A DNA stretch of 64,000 nucleotides from Sapria himalayana (taxonomy: Eukaryota; Streptophyta; Magnoliopsida; Malpighiales; Rafflesiaceae): the NCBI GenBank assembly GCA_029783825.1, contig JAREIK010002991.1:551001-615000 (forward strand), in the 5' to 3' direction. Shown here one piece after another: positions 13,251 to 26,800 of the stretch (positions are counted from its first letter, which is position 1; the number at the start of each line of letters is the position of its first letter). The notes beneath the pieces are model-generated. The model saw only the letters and a list, made by a program, of their open reading frames with translations. It was not told the DNA's origin and searched no databases. A program made the translations under genes and the position numbers.

Positions 13251-15360
13251 CTTAAACCTCCAACACCAAAAGAATCATAGCTTCAAATCAGTTATGATTC
13301 TAAAATTTTTTAGCCCAAAAGGCAAGACTATTTTTTTTCACCATGACTTTGGTGTTATAAAAATAAAAAGCCCACCAGAGGATTAATGAAAAAGCTACTA
13401 TAATTTTTTAGAGCTATGACTTTGTTGTTATAGAATGAAATATATCATTGAAGCTATATGGAAAAATCACAACTTTGACCTAGCACTATGACTTTGAAGG
13501 AATTACTTGACATAACAATGAAACTTTTCATTTACATAAGAAAAACAAACCTTTAGAGTCATTTCCTTCATTTACTAGGAAGAGACTAAATGTTTAACCC
13601 TTGAATCTCCTACAAAAAAATCAATAATCTTCTATCAATGCCTCAATAATCTTATATCGATGCCTCAATAATCAAACCATAAAAAAAGGGAAGATATAGT
13701 AACCTTACTCCTCAAAAATATTAATTGAAGTCTGGTGTCCACGGTGACTTTTATTACAAAAATTAGGTAGTGATGGATGAATTCTATGTAGTCCAAAATG
13801 GGATTTATTAGAAAGAGTGTTTTTAGTAAACTCATTCTTCCTTTTAAAAGATATTATAAGGAAAAATTAGAAATTGTTTTGTATGCATAGAGAATAAGTG
13901 AATATTTTGAATGTGAATGAATTTTATTTAATTTTGGAGGATGAGAGGAGAAAATATGTAAAGCTAGAGGCATTTTGGTTCACTTTGATAGAAAAAATCA
14001 AAAAGGAGCTACTAGGATTCTTAAGTGTGAATGATAACATGAATTTTAAAATACAATTTTTCAACTATCACTAATTTGTTTATAGATAAAAATGGCACAT
14101 TGAGGGTATTGTTAAGGAGCAAATATGGATAGATGATGAGGAGGAACCCATGGGGGCTTTTAAAGCATGGTTGTATTTTATATGCTGATTTAAGTTCTGA
14201 AAATCATTCTATAGAGAGTGACTTTGCTATACACCATCTTCGTCGGGAACTACTTTTCTAGAGAAATGAATAGTTGAGAGACTCTATATGAATGTACAAG
14301 TCAATGTAATATGTTTGATGACATCCTTCTAATATTATTTGGCATAAAATGAGAAATAGAAAAAGACATAAAAAGGGATAAATTGATGTTTGAAGGGGAA
14401 GGACTGGCAAAAACTTGAAAAGAAAGCATATTCTTCACCATAGTCGACATAAGAGAGATAGAAAGAAGGAAACGAATGCAAAAAGATGAGCAAACCCGCA
14501 TTGAGAATTCTTGAGTTACACCGAGGTATGTTTGTGAATATTTTATGTATTTTAAAGAATATGCAGCAAAATGCCAAAAGAAATAAAAGGAATATCTATT
14601 CCCTGCTTACAACAATAATACAAGAAGAAGTTGAAAAACATGATATAATATGGGAAAAACATAATCATTAAAAAGTGATCTTTTATTGTAACGTTAGGAG
14701 AGTTTGAATATAGTATTTATAAACTTTTAAAGAAAGAATGAGATATGTGGATATTAAATTGATGGGGAGTATTGAATTATTTGGAATACTATGCGAGGCT
14801 ATAATATTAGATTGATAAATAATAATGGAGGAAAGAAATAATGTGAATGTGGATGAAACAAAATCAATAGCACTCGTTGATAGAGGAAATAGGAAAATAG
14901 AGGTACTTTGTAACATTTTGGTCAAGATATTGGATTAGTTAGCTATATGAAAGAAAGATTTAGAAGGACCATTCACTTTTATGTTGCCATTCAACACTCA
15001 ATATCAAAATTTACTTTTAAGGAGTATGAACCTAAAAGAAAATCACACCTGCCAACCTTATTACTATTGTGATTTGTATTTTTATTATTTATTTTCATAT
15101 TGTGATGATGTACTTATTAAGCATAATTGATTTGAGATGTTAGAATATTGTTTATTTTTCTTTATTATAAAGGGGAAAGTTATTACTCATGGTTAAGTAA
15201 TTATTTTAGTGTGTGAGTTTATTTAATATTAAAACTATCAAATATTCTAATATATTTTAGTGATTTGTGATTATGTAGGCATGGAAATAGAGTAAATATA
15301 GATTGATTTCATGACTTTGGAGTTTTGGTGGGTTTTGATAAATAGTCATGAAATCAATAG
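13250..15360 (+). other. Degenerate sequence between repeat copies B and C
   Basis: The first 300 bp contain more ATGACTTTG(G/T)TGTTATA-like words, as in the repeats, so the B homology may extend irregularly to about 13560. From about 13700 to 14940 the + strand has broken protein-like stretches (e.g. 14486-14671), but nothing I recognise. A purine-rich AAAGGGGAAAG at about 15170 lies before copy C and could be a polypurine tract. Confidence 0.3.
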
Positions 15361-17890
15361 ATTTTTAAAGGTATTTGGTTGAGGGATAGCGTATAAAGTA
15401 TTGCATAGTTTTGATATCCATTCTTGGCTGAAACTCTACAAAATTGGTTGTGAAAAATCTTTGTGCATCATGACCCTATCAATTCGTTACCACAATCCTT
15501 AATATGTATGACATATTCTTTATGGCTGTCATATTATCATAAAGTCATGATTATACCTATCTTGTAAAATTTAAACTACTATGATATTAATTTTATGTTA
15601 CAATAACTAATTCATTAGTACTAAAAGTCATGCTCACGGGCATATCCTAGCACCACAACTTCATCTTTAATATGGCTCAATAGTTTCACAACTTTTTTAC
15701 AAAGTCATAATTTTTGAGCTATAAAAAATTATATAGCTAAATCTACTCAAGCTAAAACTATGATAATTATTTAATATTATGACTTTTGGGACATGAAATA
15801 TTATAAAGGATACCACTCGAGTAAAATCTTTCTCCAAGTCCATAACTCTTATTCTCAAAAAAATGTAAAGCCATGACTTTTATGTATGGTATATTTTCCA
15901 ATGCCACATCTTTGTAGTATTGTAGAAATATGATATATAAGAGAAGTGAAAGTTAAATTCATATCCACTCATAGTGTCATGGACACTTTGAAACATATAA
16001 AAAGTAATTTTTATGTCATGATTATTTCTTAACTTCACAACCACAAGCTATACATGACATACCTTTTTAGTGTCATAGCTATTTCCCAATGCCATAATCA
16101 TATAATAATCAAGAAAACTAATACCAAAGTTATTCCTATCTTATAGTGTCATGGTCATATAACAATATGAGAGGTCATTCAAATTTCCATGATCTTTTCT
16201 AGCTATGTGGCCTTCATGAAGAAGAAAAAGACAAACACAAGAAGTCATAAACAGGTAACTGTACCATTACTTTGTGTTATAGAGACATTATGATCAAGTC
16301 ATAGTCATTACTTAGTGTCATGAATTTGTGTTATAGAAAAATTAGGATTATTTATAGAGTTGTCCCCATTTTTTAGAGTCATGACTTCAAGATTAAAAGA
16401 TAAAAGCCAAAGTTTTGACTATCTTTTGAAAGTCATAACTTCTTAATTAGAGTGAAGTAGAATCACCCGAGCATACAAATAAAAGAAAGAGAAACTCTAA
16501 ATATCTCTCATTTTCTTCTTCTCTCCAAGAAATAAGCAGAGCCATGATGTATCTATCAAACCTTAGAGAAAAATTTTGAACTCCCTAAGAGATCCACAAG
16601 CAAGAAAGAGATGCAAGACTTAATGCTAATCTATAGAGTTGGGGGATGCAACTTTTAAATCCCTCCTCTCTATGGTAGATTCAGAAATTTTTATGAAAAT
16701 ATTAAGTGGTCTAGGATTTGTATAATTTTTTTTATGTGGTGTGACAATGGATTTTATATTAATGAATGTGTTTGATTTATGTTGTATTATGAATATTGAT
16801 GATTTAATGATTAAAGAGAACTTGAACTAGAATTTTGACTATTGGTTGTTATGTATGAGGCTCACTCATATATATGGAAGGAAGTGTGTTTTTCTAACTA
16901 TGGTACACAAAATAAACTTATATATTAAAACTCAAAATTTAGGAATATTAATCATCATGAATATGATACTTATGATGCCAAATTATAAATAATTTACATG
17001 TCAATACATTATATAGATTTTAGAAGAATTAGTTCTCAATTGTGATGGATAATATATAAAACTTTCACATAAGAGTTTCACAATTAGTATACGAGTCATA
17101 TCATCATTAAGAATGATGGTGATTGAAAATCCTTGGGACATACATGAGTTTATTACGACTCAAAGCAGTAATAGTCCTTATTGGTTGCTTTCACTCATAT
17201 AATTTATATCAGTGAAACTTAAGGGAAGCATGCATCAATTTTGTGAGTATGATGCTTACGAAGTCATATATAAATATTTATAAACCATATTAATTCTTAA
17301 TCTTTATAATACCTGAGGTCAAAGAGTAAGAGTGTGCATACGAAGCAACCATCAAGGACAGTTGACAAAGTTGCCTCAAATATATAAGATTATGAATGAC
17401 TTAGAGTTGAGATGATTTGGAGTCTCGATGGTGACGTATTGAGGGGACGGCTACAATGAGACAACCATTAGAATGTGCTCAATTATGACAACTATCTTAC
17501 ATGTTATTGGGATAAATAGTCATTCCACAACACTCTAAATCTCCTAACACTCATTATGTGTCCAAATATAATATTATTCAATCTAATTTAAACAAAAATC
17601 ACTTAAATTAAACAAATAAGCCCATAGATCTATTATTGATCTCATAATTTGAATATTCATTTTTTAGAATTGAGTTGCTTTACTATTGAATAATCAATTT
17701 TTCAATATAATCCTTATGGAATTATATTGATATATGAATAAAATTTATCTTTATAACTCATATGACACATGTACTTATGGATCTATATTAAAGAGATACT
17801 CTAGTTAATAAGCTTTTGGAATACTACATAATCATCAAAATTATGTTGTAATTTGTATAATAAAGTCACAATAATTGCACATTTATCAAT
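15360..17890. repeat. LTR-like long repeat, copy C
   Basis: The longest copy of the family. It shares ordered landmarks with copy A across about 2.3 kb, including the CATGACTTT-rich block (15640-16400), the GAAACTCTAAAT block near 16490, the GGTCTAGGATTTG(T/A) block near 16708, and the GAGATACTCTAGTTAATAAG tail near 17790. Divergence is high, so insertion was old. Confidence 0.6.
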
Positions 17891-18545
17891 GGTGTTAATG
17901 TTGGGTGCTCTAATACCTATCAATGTTATATTTATTCACAACTATCTAAAGAGCGGCATGATATTGGCAATATTGAATTAAAGTTTTATCATGTATTGAT
18001 TTAAATATTAGTAGAGTGTCCTCAGATCATCATAAGCTTCAACAAGATGTGTTGTCTAACTTTGTTTTTTTCCAATATGTTATTGTTTGTCCTATAATCT
18101 TTTTTTTAATTGGTTGTTTTGTTCTAGTTGGCTACCACCGATTAAATGATGATGAGAATTGAGGAAGATATATTTATCTACTTACCTACTTATAATAAAA
18201 AATATTTATGTTTTGGAATAATTAAATGCATCCACTCTTCCATATCATTTTAGAAAAAAAGATAAGAAAATATAACATATTTTATATAATGATGTGCGTG
18301 TGTGTATGTGTGTGTGTGTGATTATATATGGTATAGGTTATGAATCTCACGATGAACATCTCTCAATGTAAAAATATGACTTCATTGTTAGTTTGTAGTT
18401 AAAACTTCAATAAGTAATAATAGTTTCATATGTGAACTTACATCGACTTCAACAATTTTTTTTAAGTTGAAGCTGCTATCAATGAGAGCGGCTTCACTTC
18501 AACTAAAAAAAAATGTAAAGTAGTTATAAATGATAGAGGTTTAAA
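17890..18545. other. AT-rich intergenic DNA with (TG)n
   Basis: I see no gene. A (TG)n microsatellite lies at about 18294-18320. Confidence 0.4.
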
Positions 18546-18547
18546 TT

Positions 18548-18957
18548 TGGAGGAATTATGTTTTGGTGCACTCCCTACAAAATAATTTAAAAAATATTAA
18601 TGCATCTATTAATATTTGAAAAAGACGTACCAAATACTTAACAAATTAAAATTTAGTGCACTCAAACATATAAACCATATACCCTTGATAAATTTTTACT
18701 CATTCCATCCACTCACCCCGCCCCTGTAACTCGCCCTCTCCCCTCGCTTAGTCTCCTCACCATCTCCATTGAGATGAAGGACCTCCCTAAGGCTCCTTGA
18801 AAGAGTTTCATCGAGCTTCATCGTGGAGCTAACTAGAACTCCAAGGAGGAAGTCGAGGAGCCCTAACGAGCTCCTCCACCTCAATGGAGGGGGTGAGAGG
18901 AGAGGGTAAGGGAAAAGGGTGAGGGGACTAGGTGAGTTATAGGGAAGAAGGTAAGTT
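18548..18957. mobile_element. Foldback element, left part (interrupted by Copia)
   Basis: It starts GGAGGAATTATGTTTTGGTG. An AT-rich arm at about 18617-18700 is the reverse complement of sequence at 23530-23605, on the far side of the Copia insertion. The core (18715-18950) is rich in CTC/GAG words and contains GAGCTC-like units (e.g. TCGAGCTTCATCGTGGAGCT), matching the cores of the foldback copies at 33.7, 48.0 and 58.9 kb. The Copia element split it, leaving an AAGTT duplication. Confidence 0.65.
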
Positions 18958-19259
18958 TGTTGGAAAGAGAAATGGAAGAAGATAGAGAAGAATAATAACA
19001 CTTAAAAAATGCTTCAATACACTTAAGAATTGAATGTGTTAAACACAAATACAATATAGTTATTTATAGGTTACAAAACCCAAAAATATCTCAACTACCT
19101 TAGACTTAGTCTTAGGTAGTTATTTTAAAAACTTTGAATTATGAAAATTCAAAGTTACATTCAATTCTCAACTAACTTAGACCAAATCTTTAACTTTGAA
19201 AATTTAAAATTATTATTATTATTATTTTTTTTGTTAAAATAAGTTTATATAAATTAACA
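18958..19259 (-). repeat. 3' LTR of Copia element (left)
   Basis: A 302-bp LTR bounded by TGTTGG and AACA on the + strand. The adjacent CCCTCCCTT at 19260 is, on the minus strand, the polypurine tract AAGGGAGGG directly before the LTR. Confidence 0.93.
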
Positions 19260-22200
19260 CCCTCCCTTAAACTTGATTTTATTACTCCGAGTAAACTTCT
19301 TTGTCTGGTGAAATCTTCTTGCTTGAGAGGCTTGGTAAAAAATATCAGCTAATTGATCATTAGACTTCACATGCTCCAACTGTACATCCTTCTTCGCAAT
19401 GCACTCTCTAATATAATGATAGTGAGTATCAATATGTTTATTTCGATCATGGAAGACTGGGTTCTTGGCCAAAGCTATTGCTGAAATGTTGTCCACAAAA
19501 ATTTTGGTCGGCTCTGTTGAGGCACCCCTAACTCTTTTAATAGATTTCGAAACTAGATTGCATGACATACACAAGAGGTAGCTGCTACATACTCTGCTTC
19601 ACAAGTGGAAAGAGTGATAATCGGCTACTTCTTTGATACCCAAGTACAAGCAGTTTCTCCCATATAGAATACAAAACTAGTAGTACTCTTGTGATCATCC
19701 ATGTCTCTACTCCACTTACTATCGCTATACCAAACAAGCTTGAAATTATCACAAACAGAATAATACAAGCCGAAGTCTGTAGTACCTTTAATATAGCGAA
19801 GGATTCTCTTTGTTGTCTTCCAATGAGTTGTTGTTGGATTCTCCATGTATCTACTAATGACTCTAACCACATAAAGAATATCAGGCCTTGTACATGTTAG
19901 GTAGCGTAGACTTCCCACCAAGCTTTTGTAAAGAGTGGGATCTACCTTACTTCCTTTCTCATGCTTGGATAATTTGATTCTACATTCTATTGTTGTACCA
20001 ACTGTATTAGAGTTATTCATCTTGAACTTCTTAAGTATATCTTTAGCATAGCCTTCTTTGGTGATTAGAATCCCCTTTTCTTCTTGCTTAACTTCAATAC
20101 CAAGGTAGTAAGACATGAGTCCAATATCGGTCATCTCGAACTCCTTCGTCATTTCTTTCTTGAACTTGTCAAACATGCTTGGATTGATACCTGTGAGGAT
20201 TAAGTCATCTACATACAAGCATACAATAAGAATATCACCATTTTCAATTTTGATATAGATTGCATGCTCGTATGGACTCTTGATGAAATTTTTTCCTTGA
20301 AGGTATCTGTCAATTCGAGCATTCCAAGCTCTTGGAGCTTGCTTCAATCCATACAATGCCTTCTTCAGCTTTAAAACTTTATCTTCTTCTCCTTTTACTT
20401 CATACCATTGTGGTTGCTCAATATAAATTTCTTCTTCAAGGACTCCATTTAGAAAGGCAGATTTCACATCCATTTGTTGTATCCACCAATTATTTTGAGC
20501 GGCCAAGGAAATAAAAAATTTAATAGTTTCTAATCGAGCAACCAGAGCAAATACCTTATCATAATCAATACCGGCTCTTTGACCCTAACCTTTTGCCACC
20601 AATCTTGCCTTGTATCTTTTGACGTCTCCTTTGATATTTTTTTTATTTTGTACACCCATTTCACACCAATTGCCTTGTATCCTTTAGGAAGTGAAGTTAA
20701 TTTCCATGTATCATTCTTTTTGATTGCCTTTATTTCTTCATTCATTGCTTATTTCCAATTCTTGTTTCTAATTGCTTCTTGAAAGTTCATATGCTCGCAG
20801 TTGACAAAGAGACAAGAGAGTAAGATTCTATTGATTTTCTATTACCTCATATATTTCTTGTATGCTTCTGAAATGTGGAATTCTTTCACTTGAACTTTCC
20901 TCTTCATGAATACTCCCAGCTGGTAAATTTGGTGGGGTAATAGGCTCATCTTCTGTTTGTTCTAGCATTGGATGTTCCACATCATCTTCTTCAACATAAG
21001 GGAAGAAGTTGTAGTCTTTATTTTATTGTTCCCAATACCATTTTCATTCTTCATCGAATATGACATCTCGACTAATGATTGTCTTTCCAGTATCAGGATT
21101 ATAAAGCTTGTAGCATTTAGAGTTTGCATCATAACCAATGAAGATATATTTCTGACTTTTATCATTCAGCTTGCTTCTTTGCTCATCCGGGACATGCATA
21201 TGAGCTATGCCTCTGAAGACTTTTAGATGGGAAATACTTTTCTTTCTTCCACTCCAAGCTCTTGTGGTATTTTCCCACATACACTTCTTGTTGGAGATCG
21301 ATTGTATAGATACATTGCATATGCAATTGCTTATGTCCACAATTCCTTTGGTAGCTTCTTGCTTTTAAGCATGCTCTTCACCATGTCAAGGATAGTTCTA
21401 TTCTTCCTTTCTGCTACTCCATTTTATTGGGGGGGTCACGGAACTATGAGAGATCTTTAAATTCCATGATCTTCATAATATTTCTGAAATTTGTTCGATG
21501 TAAATTCTATTCCATGATCTGATCACATGGATTTGATTAGAAGCCCACTTTCCTTCTCAACAAGGGCTTTGAACTTCTTGAATTTTTCAAATACCTCTAA
21601 TTTTTCTTTTAAGAAATAAACCCAAGTTTTTCTTGAATAATCATCTATAAAGAGAAGAAAATAGTTGCCCTTACCAGTGGCTTTCAAGCCTTGACTCCTT
21701 TGGAAAGCACTTCTTGAATTGCTTTCCAAGTAGACATCCTTCATATATTTGATCAGGATGACTAATGACTGGTAATCCTCTCATCATTTGCTTTTTAGAG
21801 ATTAATTTCAATCCTCTGAAGTTGAGATGTCCAAACCAAAGATGACAAAGCCAAGTTGTGTCTTTGTAACATGCCTTGAGACACTTTGCAAGATCACTTT
21901 GAATGCCAAGCATAAACATTCGATTTTTTGACATTGGCACTTTAGCAATTAAATTATTTTTCTTATCTCTTATAGAAAGATTATTATCTTTTAGATGGAT
22001 ATCATAATCTTTCTCTAAAAGTTGTCCTGAACTCAAAATATTACTTTTCATGTTTGGTACATAATAAACATTGGAAATGAATTGATGATTTCCATTCTTT
22101 AATCGGATGAGAATATTACATCTACCTTTTACTGCTACTTTTGATTCATTTCCAAAAACCACATTCCCACTTACTGATTCATCAAGTTCTACGACCATGC

Positions 22201-23311
22201 TTCTTTTCCCACACATATGATTGCTTACACCAGAATCAAGGTACCATGAGTTATCTTCACTTTTTGCATTGCCCTTATAAGCCAGCAGCAATGTTTCACT
22301 GTCTTGACTTTTTTCTTCCACATAATTGGCATTTTCTTTAACTCTTTTATTATTTGGAGCTCTACATTATGAGGCATAATGGCCAAACCTTTTACAGTTG
22401 TAATTTGATATGTGATTTATCATACCTCGATCTATAGTTGTCTCTCCCATAACATCTTATTGTGCTTTCTTCTCTTTTGATATTATTGTTATTATCATAG
22501 GACCTCCAACTTTGTCCACGTCCACGTCCATGTCCATGGTCTCCTCGACCACAACCTCTTCCTTGTTGCTTTCTATCATTCTGGATATTATCAATCTGAG
22601 TTTTGAGTAATTGCTCTACGATTCCTTCTTTCTTCTTCCTCTTTTCTTCATAGGCTTGCAAGGAACCCATCAACTGTTCTATTGTCATGGTTTGCAAGTC
22701 TTTTGTTTCTTCAATAATAACGACAATATGATCGAATTTTACATTTATCGATCGAAGAATCTTTTCCATGATTCTTACATCACTTAATATTTCATCATTT
22801 CTTTTTAATTGATTTGTCATTGTTAAAACTCTAGAGATGTTTGAAGACGTACTTTCTTAATCGGATCTGTACCCTTATATGAGATTTGAAGCTTCTCCCA
22901 TGTTTCTTTTGTCATCTTTGCTTCTGAGATTTTCTCAAAAGCATCTTCATCTAATCCTTGATAGATTAGATAGAGAGCCTTCTTGTCTCTCTTTCTCGAG
23001 TCTCTCAAACTATCATTTTAAGCTCGAGACATGACATCTTCATTCTCTGGTTCTTCATGGCCTTTCTCTATTATGTCTCACACATCTTGTGATCCAAGGA
23101 GGGCCTTCAACTTAATACTCCAATTGTCATAGTTGCTCTTGTGGAGCACTGGGACTTGGAAGGGAATCATATCACTATTCACCATCACCTTGCTATTAAC
23201 CATCACCCTTTGATACCAATTTGTTGGAAAGAAAAAAGGAAAAGATAGAGAAAAATAATAATTCTTAAAAAATGTTTCAATACAATTAAGAATGGAATGT
23301 GTTAAACACAA
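19254..23311 (-). pseudogene. Copia gag-pol of the 18958-23518 element
   Basis: Read on the minus strand, the domains are in standard Copia order. Gag (UBN2-like) covers about 23210-22392, with an Arg/Gly-rich tail around 22540. The protease motif LDSGVSNHM is near 22235. Pre-integrase is at 22000-21750. Integrase covers 21744-21044, including FIDDYSRKTWVYF and YIFIGYD. Reverse transcriptase runs from about 20745 to 19900 and includes DVKSAFLNG, LYGLKQAPRAW and the catalytic YVDD near 20204-20215. RNase H covers 19850-19260, with HIDTHYHYIRE. Several stops and frame changes separate the segments (for example between 20506 and 20530 and near 19600), so it is a pseudogene. The reverse-transcriptase/RNase H frame of 293 codons is still intact. 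Confidence 0.9.
23204..23218 (-). other. Retrotransposon primer binding site
   Basis: On the minus strand TGGTATCAAAGGGTG lies three bases after the end of the 5' LTR. TGGTATCA(A/G)A is the sequence complementary to the 3' end of the plant initiator-Met tRNA. Confidence 0.85.
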
Positions 23312-23518
23312 ATATGATATAATTATTTATAAGTTAAAAAGCCCACAAAAATCTCAACTACCTTAGACTTAGTTTTAGGTAATTATTTTAAAAACTTTTA
23401 AATTTGAAAATTCAAAGTTACATTCAATTCTCAGCTAAATTAGACCAAGTCTTTAACTCTGAAAATTTAAAATTATTATTATTATTATTATTTGTTAAAA
23501 TAATTTTATATTTCAACA
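23222..23518 (-). repeat. 5' LTR of Copia element (right)
   Basis: A 297-bp LTR, collinear with 18958-19259 and bounded by TGTTGG and TTCAACA. It includes the same (ATT)n tract before its end. Confidence 0.93.
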
Positions 23519-23523
23519 AAGTT

Positions 23524-23605
23524 TCATATGGGGTAGTAAAATTTTATTAAGGTTATATTAGTATTTTTAATTTTTGAGAGCATCAAATTTAAATTTGTTA
23601 ATAAT
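23524..23605. mobile_element. Foldback element, right arm
   Basis: The reverse complement of this stretch matches the left arm at about 18617-18700. For example, AGTAAAATTTTATTAAGG here pairs with CCTTGATAAATTTTTACT there. It ends close to the 5' flank of the PPR gene. Confidence 0.6.
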
Positions 23606-23842
23606 TCGGAGGAGCAAGATTAAGTCCACGCAACGCAACCGCATGCAGAGGCAGACTCGAAGACATCATCATAGTTTACTGGTCGCTGTCAATGCTAAAA
23701 TGCGACCGAAGAGGAACGGAAAAACACTTATCTCTGCGAACTGAACAAGACAATGTAGACTGGAGATTTTGCTTTCGAGTCCACGAGCTGTGATAATGTA
23801 GCCGAAGACATATAATTGTAGCAGTAGCAACACTACACATCA

Positions 23843-26800
23843 ATGAGCCTGGCAGCCAAACTGACGAGAGCCGTGCAGAACAACACCCACAATCCAAAAC
23901 TGGCATGGCATCTTTTTAGACGAATTCTATGCTCCCCGACGCTTTCGTCGACCAGCTTTTTCAAGTCAGCTCCCCTCATCGCCCGAATTCTTGCTCGGGC
24001 AAAAATGCTGGAAGAACTTGACGATTTTTATCAATTCATGCTGGTAGGACAGCCCGACAAAACACGCTATCCAGTTTTTGCATCCCTGGTAAGCACTCTG
24101 GCGAGATCAGGCATGGCAGATAAGGCCGTCTTCTACTTCAAAGCTCTTCGTCTTCATTTTCCGAACGCGCCGCCTCATATAGGTCTGTATAACGTTCTCC
24201 TGCAAGCCTGCGTCAAAGAGAATTGCGTCGATTACGTCTCTTGGCTGTATACAGATATGCTCATTGCCGGCGCCTCCCCCGAGGCATACACTTTGAATCT
24301 CTTGATTGGTTTTCTTTGTGATGCTGGCAGTGTCGACCAGGCACGACAGTTATTCGATAAAATGCCAGATAAATTCTGCCGGCCGAATGAGTATAGCCTG
24401 GGAATCTTGATGCGTGGGTACTGCAGAGCTGGACTTCTCGTCGAAGGACTGGAGCTTATGCGCGAGATGAGACTTTCTGGGTGCTTGCCAAATGCCGTCG
24501 TGTACAACACATTGATTTCGAGTTTTTGTAAGTGCGGTCAGATTGACGATGCCAAAAAGTTACTGGGCATAATGAAGGAGGATGGTTTGGCTCCCAACGT
24601 GGTGACTTTTAATTCCAGCTTATCAGCTCTGTGCGCTGCGGGTCAGATTCAAGAAGCATGTAGAATATTCAGAGACATGAAGCTTGGTGAAGACCCGGGC
24701 TTGCCCCAGCCCAACGGAATTACACACAACTTAATGCTCAAGGGCTTCTGTCAGAAAGGAATGTTGGTCGATGCCAAGGCGCTGGTCGACTCAATGAAAA
24801 GAAAAGGAAATCTGATGAATCTGAAAAGTTACAATATTTGGTTGCAGGGCCTGATGAGGAACGGGAGGCTTCGAGAGGCTCAGCTAGCTCTCGGAGAGAT
24901 GATAGCCGTGGGGATCGAGCCCAATATATTTTCTTACAACATCATAATAGATGGACTCTGCAAGAGCGGGATGCTCTCTGATGCGAGAACACTTTCTCGT
25001 TCAATGGCACGTGCTGGCATTCCTCCAGATAAGGTAACTTACAACACTCTAATCCATGGGTACTGCAGCAGAAGGAGAGCACGTGAAGCCAGTGGCGTTC
25101 TCCACGAGATGATGAGCAACAATTGTCTTCCGAGCACTTACACGTGCAACATTTTGCTAAAGAGCCTGTGGAAGGAGGGGAGAGCATCAGAAGCGGCGAG
25201 ATTGCTGCAGAAGATGAATGCGGGGGATCGCATGGTGGACGTCGTCACCTGCAATACTGTTGTTGATGGTCTCTGCAAATGTGGCCAGCTGGACCGAGCC
25301 GTCGAAGTCGTAACTGGGATGTGGACGCGTGGAAGCGCTGCTCTTGGAGATTCTTTCTTCTCTTCTCTCGGCAGCGGACGTATTCGCAGAACGTGCACGC
25401 CAGATCTGGTGAGTTATTCCACCATAATACGTGGTCTATGTGACGCAGGAAGGATCGAGGAAGCTAAAAAGAAGTTCCGCGAGATGACGCAGAGACACGT
25501 GCGGGCTGATTCAGGAATCTACAACGTCTTTATCCACGGCTACTCCAAAATGGGAAAGCTATCCTCTGCTCTTCGAGTGCTCGAGGACATGGAGAAGAAT
25601 GGTTTCGAGAAGACCCTGCAAACTTATAATTCACTGATAATCGGCCTGGGCAGAAATAACCAGATGTCTGAAATCTATGGGCTGATGGAAGAGATGAGAG
25701 AGAAGGGAATTTCTCCTGACATTGTCACATACAATAACTTGCTGAACTTTCTCTGTGAGAGTGGGCGAGCTGGAGATGCTCCTCCCATGCTCGACGACAT
25801 GCTGCAGAATGGGATCGTCCCTGACATTTCGTCCTTCGAGATACTAATTAGAGCTCTCTGCAAGTGTTGTGATTTTGGAGCAGCACTTGGCATATTCAAG
25901 CGCGCAAACAACATATGCGGCAACAAGGAAATCGTTCATAGCTTGATGTTCAATGAACTGGTTGCTGGAGGAGAAGCGTCCGAAGCTAAAAAGCTCCTAG
26001 AAGCTGCCATTGATAGATCTATGAACTTGGGCAAGTTCCTGTATCATGGCCTTATTGATAGACTGTGCAAGGATGGGAAGCTGGAGGATGCTGGTGACAT
26101 TCTTCTCAAGCTGATCGACAAAGGTTATCAATTTGACGCTGCACCATTCATCTCAGTCGTAGAATCCTTGCGAGGGCGGGGGAGAAAGCATGAGGCTGAT
26201 GAACTCGAAGAGAGAATATCAGAAATAGTTCATGGAGTCGGAGTGGAGAACAGGGCCCATGCAAGGACAAGAAATTTTATCACAGAGAAGGACGGCAAGG
26301 ATCGGGGAAATGATAAGAAGAACATTATCCTCAGGCATGTTGATCATGCTTTTTCCAATTTAATTGAAAATTTTAAATTTTCCAAGTCTCATAAGGTAGT
26401 ACACGAAGCTCTTGTTTCAGCGTGGGGCATGAGTATGAGAGAAGTTTGTATTTTGACAACCTTGCTCGCAAAAGTAAGAGAGATCATATCTGATGAGCCT
26501 CGAACCGGCGATCTGTCACCCTTGGATGAAGTCGCTTGCCATCCAAGGGTGGCAGTTTGGATTGCTCGTCATCTGCATAATTATCATACATGATGAGGTA
26601 GTTAAGAAGCAATGGGGCATCCCATAAGTTGGATGCTCACATGCATAACACATCCAATAAGAGTTAAGACACATAAATATACTCTCTTTCAAGCTGGTGC
26701 TTAGATGTATGGATCATCAAGCTTGGAAGAAAGAAAAGTAAATTGAGGCATTCTTAAGATCTTGGTGAAGGTGTCTGTTTCTTGCCATTCTATTTGAGTA

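Larger units (their letters stand above)
18958..23518 (-). mobile_element. Ty1-copia retrotransposon with both LTRs and TSD
   Basis: The two LTRs begin TGTTGGAAAG and end AACA on the + strand. The flanking 5-bp target duplication is AAGTT (18953-18957 and 23519-23523), an exact match. On the minus strand, the 5' LTR (the right one) is followed by a primer binding site, and a purine-rich tract precedes the 3' LTR (the left one). Total length is 4561 bp, compact for Copia. Gag-pol is broken by stops and frameshifts. The LTRs differ at many positions, so the insertion is not recent. Confidence 0.95.

Noticed and set aside
18696..19001. Minus-strand 101-codon frame
   Set aside because: It spans the foldback core and runs into the Copia LTR. 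The composition follows the CTC/GAG repeats.
26336..26593. C-terminal extension of the PPR frame as native protein
   Set aside because: It has no PPR or conserved character, and a better C-terminal exon with a proper acceptor exists at 27628. Kept only as an alternative in the gene entry.
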